A stretch of DNA of 29,114 bases from an uncultured Porphyromonadaceae bacterium (GTDB taxonomy: Bacteria; Bacteroidota; Bacteroidia; Bacteroidales; Muribaculaceae): positions 1 through 29,114 of the forward strand of contig URTA01000033.1 in NCBI GenBank assembly GCA_900550645.1. Reading direction: 5' to 3'. The notes beneath the pieces are model-generated. The model was not told the origin of the DNA, searched no databases, and saw only the letters and a program-made list of their open reading frames with translations. Both the position numbers and the translations under genes were made by a program. Below are positions 26,454-29,114 of this stretch, piece by piece; the first letter of the stretch is position 1; every line of letters starts with the position of its first letter.

Positions 26454-26491
26454 ACTGAAAATAAGTGTGCCATGGCACACTTATTTTCAGT
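26454..26491. repeat. Perfect 38-bp palindrome downstream of the ATPase gene (copy 1)
   Basis: The left arm ACTGAAAATAAGTGTGCCA (26454-26472) is exactly complementary to 26473-26491, with no spacer. It lies 23 bp beyond the ATPase stop. The stem with A-rich and T-rich flanks (AAAATAAG and CTTATTTT) could stop transcription in both directions. A related 37-bp copy sits at the other end of the gene (27773-27809); 31 of 38 positions match after one gap in a hand alignment. Confidence 0.9.
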
Positions 26492-26514
26492 GGGGAATGA
26501 GCCGGCGGCGCAAA

Positions 26515-27768
26515 TTACAGCTCTAACGAGTTGTCTTTCAGCAAGAAATCATATATGCTGATTGTGGTAATTCCCGCTTCATTGTGGAGTACCGGTGTGT
26601 ACTCCCCAAGTATGATAATCTTCTTGAACGAATCGTCGATGTTGCGCAGCGAGGCTTCCTCCTGTTTTACCTTAGCCTCATCGACCATGCGGTAAGCCGA
26701 TTGGATATAATAGCGTTTGCTCCCTTGGTTGCAGACAAAATCCACCTCAAGGTACTGTCGTTCACGAACACCCTCATCCTGTCGCGCCATTTTTTGCACC
26801 ACGCCGACATCCACGTTGAAGCCCCGGGCTATGAGTTCATTGTAAATGACATTCTCGAGCAAATGCGCATATTCTACCTGCCTGAAATTCAGCCGGGCAT
26901 TTCGCAGTCCGCAGTCTGCGAAATAGTATTTGAATGGGCTGTCAATGTACCGCTTCCCCTTGATGTCATACCGTTGCGCCCTCTCCATGAGGAATGACTC
27001 GCAAATATAGTCGAGATAGTTTGCCAACGTGTTACGGCTGACAGTCTCGCGTTTTACGCTTTTAAACGTGTTGGCGAGTTTTGTCGCATTTGTGAGTCCG
27101 CCGACTGAAGATGCCATTATGTCGAGCAATTCATCGAGTATCTCCTTGTTTTTCAGGCTGTACCGCTCCACAATGTCTCGCACGTAGGTACGCTCAAACA
27201 GGACTCTTAGAAATTCAACCTTGTCCTCAACGCCTTCTTTCAGCACGACTTGAGGCATGCCTCCATATATCATGTAGTCGCGCAATGCCTCGTTACGCTC
27301 TTTGCCTACAGCCGAATAGTACTCACTGAATGTCAGTGGATAGAGTCTGATTTCGTCACCACGCCCGGCAAACTCAGTCCTCACTTGGCTCGACAGGAAA
27401 CGGGCGTTGCTGCCGGTGACATACACATCTGCGTTGGGCATATTGAGATAGCTGTTCAGCACATCCTCAAACTCTGGGACGAGCTGTATCTCGTCTATCA
27501 TGATATAGTGCATCTTGTCGTCGCCAAGCCGCGAGTCGATGTGGGCGAGCAGTGCGTCCGGATCACGCAGTTCCTGGTTTCGACGGTCTTCGAGGTTGAT
27601 GATTATCAGGTGCGCATCGTCCACGCCCTGCCTTCTGAGCCAGTCTGCATAGATGGTGGAAAGCAGAAACGACTTGCCGCAGCGGCGCAGTCCGGTGACA
27701 ATCTTGATCATGCCGTTGTGCCGGCGCGCGATCAGTTTGTTCAGATATGTATTTCGCTCTATTATCAT
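26515..27768 (-). CDS. AAA_14 / DUF4143 ATP-binding protein
   Basis: A 417-aa protein of the common bacterial AAA_14 plus DUF4143 family, whose cellular role is not established. Walker A is GLRRCGKS (K32), Walker B is IMIDEIQLVPEFE (D92, E93), and the sensor region is VTGSNARFLSSQ. The C-terminal DUF4143 domain (about 195-400) includes a PD-(D/E)XK-like stretch around LENVIYNELIARG, LEVDFV and YYIQSA, without a clear catalytic lysine. I chose ATG 27768 over an in-frame GTG at 27774 because MIIERNTYLNKLI is the family start and the GTG falls in the palindrome. GC is low: one 60-base line (27061) has 27 G or C, against 36 for line 28081 in the next gene. With palindromes at both ends it looks acquired. 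Confidence 0.9.
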   Translation of the reverse strand: MIIERNTYLNKLIARRHNGMIKIVTGLRRCGKSFLLSTIYADWLRRQGVDDAHLIIINLEDRRNQELRDPDALLAHIDSRLGDDKMHYIMIDEIQLVPEFEDVLNSYLNMPNADVYVTGSNARFLSSQVRTEFAGRGDEIRLYPLTFSEYYSAVGKERNEALRDYMIYGGMPQVVLKEGVEDKVEFLRVLFERTYVRDIVERYSLKNKEILDELLDIMASSVGGLTNATKLANTFKSVKRETVSRNTLANYLDYICESFLMERAQRYDIKGKRYIDSPFKYYFADCGLRNARLNFRQVEYAHLLENVIYNELIARGFNVDVGVVQKMARQDEGVRERQYLEVDFVCNQGSKRYYIQSAYRMVDEAKVKQEEASLRNIDDSFKKIIILGEYTPVLHNEAGITTISIYDFLLKDNSLEL

Positions 27769-27772
27769 CGCC

Positions 27773-27809
27773 ACTGAATATTACTGTGCCGTAACACACT
27801 TTTTTCAGT
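27773..27809. repeat. Imperfect 37-bp palindrome upstream of the ATPase gene (copy 2)
   Basis: The outer arms ACTGAA and TTCAGT and the inner TGTG and CACA are retained, with mismatches between. Its inner end lies 4 bp before ATG 27768. Both copies are followed on the gene-facing side by GG, giving TTCAGTGG pointing into the gene from each end, whereas the outer flanks differ. The predicted transcription start falls inside this copy. Confidence 0.8.
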
Positions 27810-27810
27810 A

Positions 27811-27842
27811 CAAAAATAGTTGATTGTTGCGACTTTTCCAAA
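27811..27842 (-). promoter_or_regulatory. Promoter of the ATPase gene
   Basis: On the minus strand TTTG (27842-27839), a 20-nt spacer and TATTTTTG (27818-27811) match the Bacteroidetes consensus. The predicted start near 27807 is inside palindrome copy 2, so the leader would be little more than that palindrome plus four bases. Confidence 0.72.
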
Positions 27843-27861
27843 TGCGCGGGGCGCGGGCGGT

Positions 27862-27892
27862 TTTCGTATTTGGCACAAAAGCGTTACCTTTG
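27862..27892 (+). promoter_or_regulatory. Promoter candidate of the RuvX/YqgF gene
   Basis: TACCTTTG (27885-27892) is a full -7 match; the -33 element is poor (TTTTC near 27862-27866). The -7 box ends only 4 bp before ATG 27897, so the predicted start coincides with the start codon. Confidence 0.5.
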
Positions 27893-27896
27893 CGGC

Positions 27897-28328
27897 ATGG
27901 GACGGGTTCTTGCCATTGACTACGGGAGGCGGCGGTGCGGCATCGCCGTTACCGACATACTGCGCATTGCAGCCGGCGCGTTGCCTACTGTGCGTACTTG
28001 CGACCTCGAGGCGTTTCTCACTGACTATACGCAGCGCGAGCAGGTAGACCTGCTTGTCGTGGGGCTGCCCAAGACGCTTGCCGGCGAGGAAAGCGAGAAC
28101 ATGCGCTATATACGCCCATTCGTCAACCGCTGGCGCAAGCTGCATCCCGAAATCCCGGTTGAAATGTATGACGAGCGGTTCACCTCCGCCATCGCCCACC
28201 GCGAGATGATTGCCGGCGGAATGAAGAAGAGCCGCCGGCAGGAGAAAGGCACTGCCGATGCCGTTGCTGCCGTCATAATACTCACCGACTGGCTTCAGTC
28301 GAGGCACAACGCCCCCAGCGCACTCTGA
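27897..28328 (+). CDS. ruvX (yqgF): Putative pre-16S rRNA nuclease / Holliday junction resolvase-like RuvX (YqgF)
   Basis: A 143-aa RNase H-fold protein. Members of this family process the 5' end of pre-16S rRNA and were earlier proposed as Holliday junction resolvases. Motifs are RVLAIDYGRRRCGIAVTD (first catalytic aspartate), LLVVGLPKTLAGEESE, VEMYDERFTSAIA (catalytic glutamate) and the C-terminal DAVAAVIILTDWL (last aspartate). I chose ATG 27897; an upstream ATG at 27870 in the same frame would add nine residues encoded across the -7 box. It has no obvious link to the ATPase gene on the other strand. Confidence 0.93.
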   Translation: MGRVLAIDYGRRRCGIAVTDILRIAAGALPTVRTCDLEAFLTDYTQREQVDLLVVGLPKTLAGEESENMRYIRPFVNRWRKLHPEIPVEMYDERFTSAIAHREMIAGGMKKSRRQEKGTADAVAAVIILTDWLQSRHNAPSAL

Positions 28329-28470
28329 CCTCGGTATAAAAGTGGGTATAATTGCGGTAATAGGGCATTTTGATGTAATTTAAACAAGCCCCAGAATATC
28401 AGCCGACTGCAAAGACGACACAAGCCCAAGCTGCGTACAAACGAGTCTTTATTCATCTTATTTAACAATC

Positions 28471-28507
28471 GGGGGGGGTAAAGCATGGGCGGAAATGAGT
28501 AACTTTG
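28471..28507 (+). promoter_or_regulatory. Promoter element with a G8 tract at the -33 position
   Basis: TAACTTTG (28500-28507) matches the -7 consensus. No TTTG exists at the expected -33 position (about 28476-28480). Instead the end of a run of eight G (28471-28478) lies there. Confidence 0.5.
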
Positions 28508-28521
28508 CAGCCCGAAAATGG

Positions 28522-28562
28522 AAATACTTCAGGCGGTGGCAAAAATGCCTGATGTATTTTTT
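28522..28562 (+). terminator. Terminator-like hairpin just downstream of the promoter (possible attenuator)
   Basis: AAATAC-T-TCAGGC (28522-28534) pairs with GCCTGA-T-GTATTT (28547-28559): two 6-bp helices separated by one T-T mismatch. A run of six T (28557-28562) ends the structure. It begins about 11 nt after the predicted start, so most transcripts could end here unless the hairpin is prevented. Confidence 0.6.
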
Positions 28563-28783
28563 AGGTAAAATGGGAATTTAAGCACCGTTCCAGAGGGAAT
28601 AGGAATTTTGAGGTAGATACTATGAAATAACATGACACGTTTTTGCCGTGTCCAGTTCATTGCTGCGAGCCAGATATGGTTTGGGCAAGTGTTCAGGACA
28701 ATGGCGGAGGATGTTCTGCGGTCATAACTTTAATCTTGAAAAACACGATTCCGGGGACACGATTGAAAAAGGTTATTTGTAAA

Positions 28784-29114
28784 ATGCGATTGACAGGCAA
28801 AATATGCTTGATGTCGGCAATGTCTTTGATGCTGGCTTCCGGCACCGTCATGGCGGAGACTATAACAGGAGATACAGTAAAGGTGTATTTCCGCCAGGGC
28901 AGGACGGAACTCGACTTTTCGAGACACGCCAACAGCGGCTTGGTGCAGCGCATCGATGAGATCATGAACCGTGCAGACGCGGATTCTGCGTCTGTGCTGC
29001 GCGGTATCACGGTCATTGGTGCGGCATCGCCCGAGGGTTCGGAGGCTATCAACCGCCGCCTCTCCGAGCGACGCGCTCACCGCCTGTTCGATTATTTTTC
29101 CTCCTCGTTTTCAG
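28784..29114 (+). CDS. OmpA-like envelope protein, 5' part
   Basis: The frame starts at ATG 28784 and is open to the window edge (110 codons). A signal peptide (ICLMSAMSLMLASGTVMAE) is followed by VYFRQGRTELDFSRHANSG, then VLRGITVIGAASPEG and INRRLSERRAHRLFDYF. This is the pattern of an OmpA-like domain: a beta strand at FRQGRTELD, a G-x-ASPEG turn and an NRRLSERRA helix. In Bacteroidales such an N-terminal module is common in outer-membrane and fimbria-associated proteins (for example those with DUF3575), but the part that would decide this is outside the window. Confidence 0.7.
   Translation, partial: MRLTGKICLMSAMSLMLASGTVMAETITGDTVKVYFRQGRTELDFSRHANSGLVQRIDEIMNRADADSASVLRGITVIGAASPEGSEAINRRLSERRAHRLFDYFSSSFS

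Larger units (their letters stand above)
26209..26514. other. Palindrome-rich non-coding stretch (306 bp)
   Basis: No reading frame here looks real. The stretch holds four perfect palindromes or inverted repeats: the rubrerythrin terminator (26230-26259), a 7-bp pair (26274-26289), a 9-bp pair (26324-26343) and a 38-bp perfect palindrome (26454-26491). A TTTCAGT half-copy of the last lies at 26432-26438. The rest is AT-richer than the neighbouring genes. Confidence 0.8.
28329..28783. other. Non-coding leader region (455 bp) before the OmpA-like gene
   Basis: No credible reading frame. It contains a G8 tract, a -7 promoter element, a long terminator-like hairpin and a small hairpin, GACACG (28634-28639) with CGTGTC (28647-28652). 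No terminator for the RuvX gene is apparent. The part from about 28511 to 28783 would be an unusually long 5' leader if the promoter at 28500-28507 is used. Confidence 0.6.

Noticed and set aside
26454..26491. CRISPR repeat
   Set aside because: Only two related copies more than 1 kb apart with a gene between them; no spacers and no cas genes.
26454..27809. Target-site duplication outside the two palindromes
   Set aside because: The outer flanks (GCCGTTTCT on the left, ACAAAAATAG on the right) share no direct repeat, so classical transposon insertion is not supported.
28329..28783. Invertible promoter of the Bacteroides capsule type
   Set aside because: I found no pair of long inverted repeats flanking the promoter; only small local hairpins are present.
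28693..29052. Minus-strand frames near the right edge
   Set aside because: They lie opposite the plus-strand OmpA-like gene, which has a signal peptide and recognisable domain motifs.

Overview
The window looks like chromosomal DNA of a gut-type Bacteroidales, plausibly a Muribaculaceae-like genome (family placement is inference). The signs are promoters of the Bacteroidetes type (TTTG, then 19-21 nt, then TAnnTTTG), almost no Shine-Dalgarno sequences, DUF4294, WbqC and DUF4143-ATPase genes, a membrane-spanning TPR/AraC regulator, and a secreted protein whose C-terminus resembles a sorting tail (GLYIINGKKTLIRK). Most genes are GC-rich; the DUF4143 ATPase gene at 26515-27768 is visibly poorer in GC.

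Region 1 (1-3231, minus strand) appears degenerate: a 56-aa secreted peptide ORF, a secreted protein gene with two nonsense codons and one frameshift, and an adjacent TPR/transmembrane/AraC regulator broken by one frameshift. Region 2 (3242-16253, minus) is a tightly packed run: Na/Pi transporter, mannose-1-phosphate guanylyltransferase, dapB, lepB, a WbqC-family gene, a DUF4294 gene, nadB, a CtpA-type protease and mfd. Gaps are 54 bp or less and several junctions are ATGA overlaps.

Region 3 (16379-21993, minus) is an envelope block: rmlA, rmlC, rmlD and rmlB for dTDP-L-rhamnose, then an M23 endopeptidase and a glucosaminidase, both with LysM domains. It starts from a well-formed promoter that diverges from Region 4 (22118-24335, plus), an OmpR-type response regulator and its histidine kinase. 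The 190-bp divergent region holds both promoters and a perfect 9-bp inverted repeat.

Region 5 (24503-26208, plus) carries a secreted thioredoxin-like protein and an N-terminal-rubredoxin rubrerythrin, ending in a strong terminator. Region 6 (26209-27842) is the most unusual part: four perfect palindromes in 262 bp, then a low-GC AAA/DUF4143 ATPase gene bounded on both sides by related 37/38-bp palindromes. The upstream copy contains the predicted transcription start. Region 7 (27862 to the end, plus) has a RuvX/YqgF gene that may be leaderless, a 455-bp non-coding stretch with a G8 tract, a promoter and a terminator-like hairpin, and the 5' part of an OmpA-like envelope protein gene cut by the window edge.
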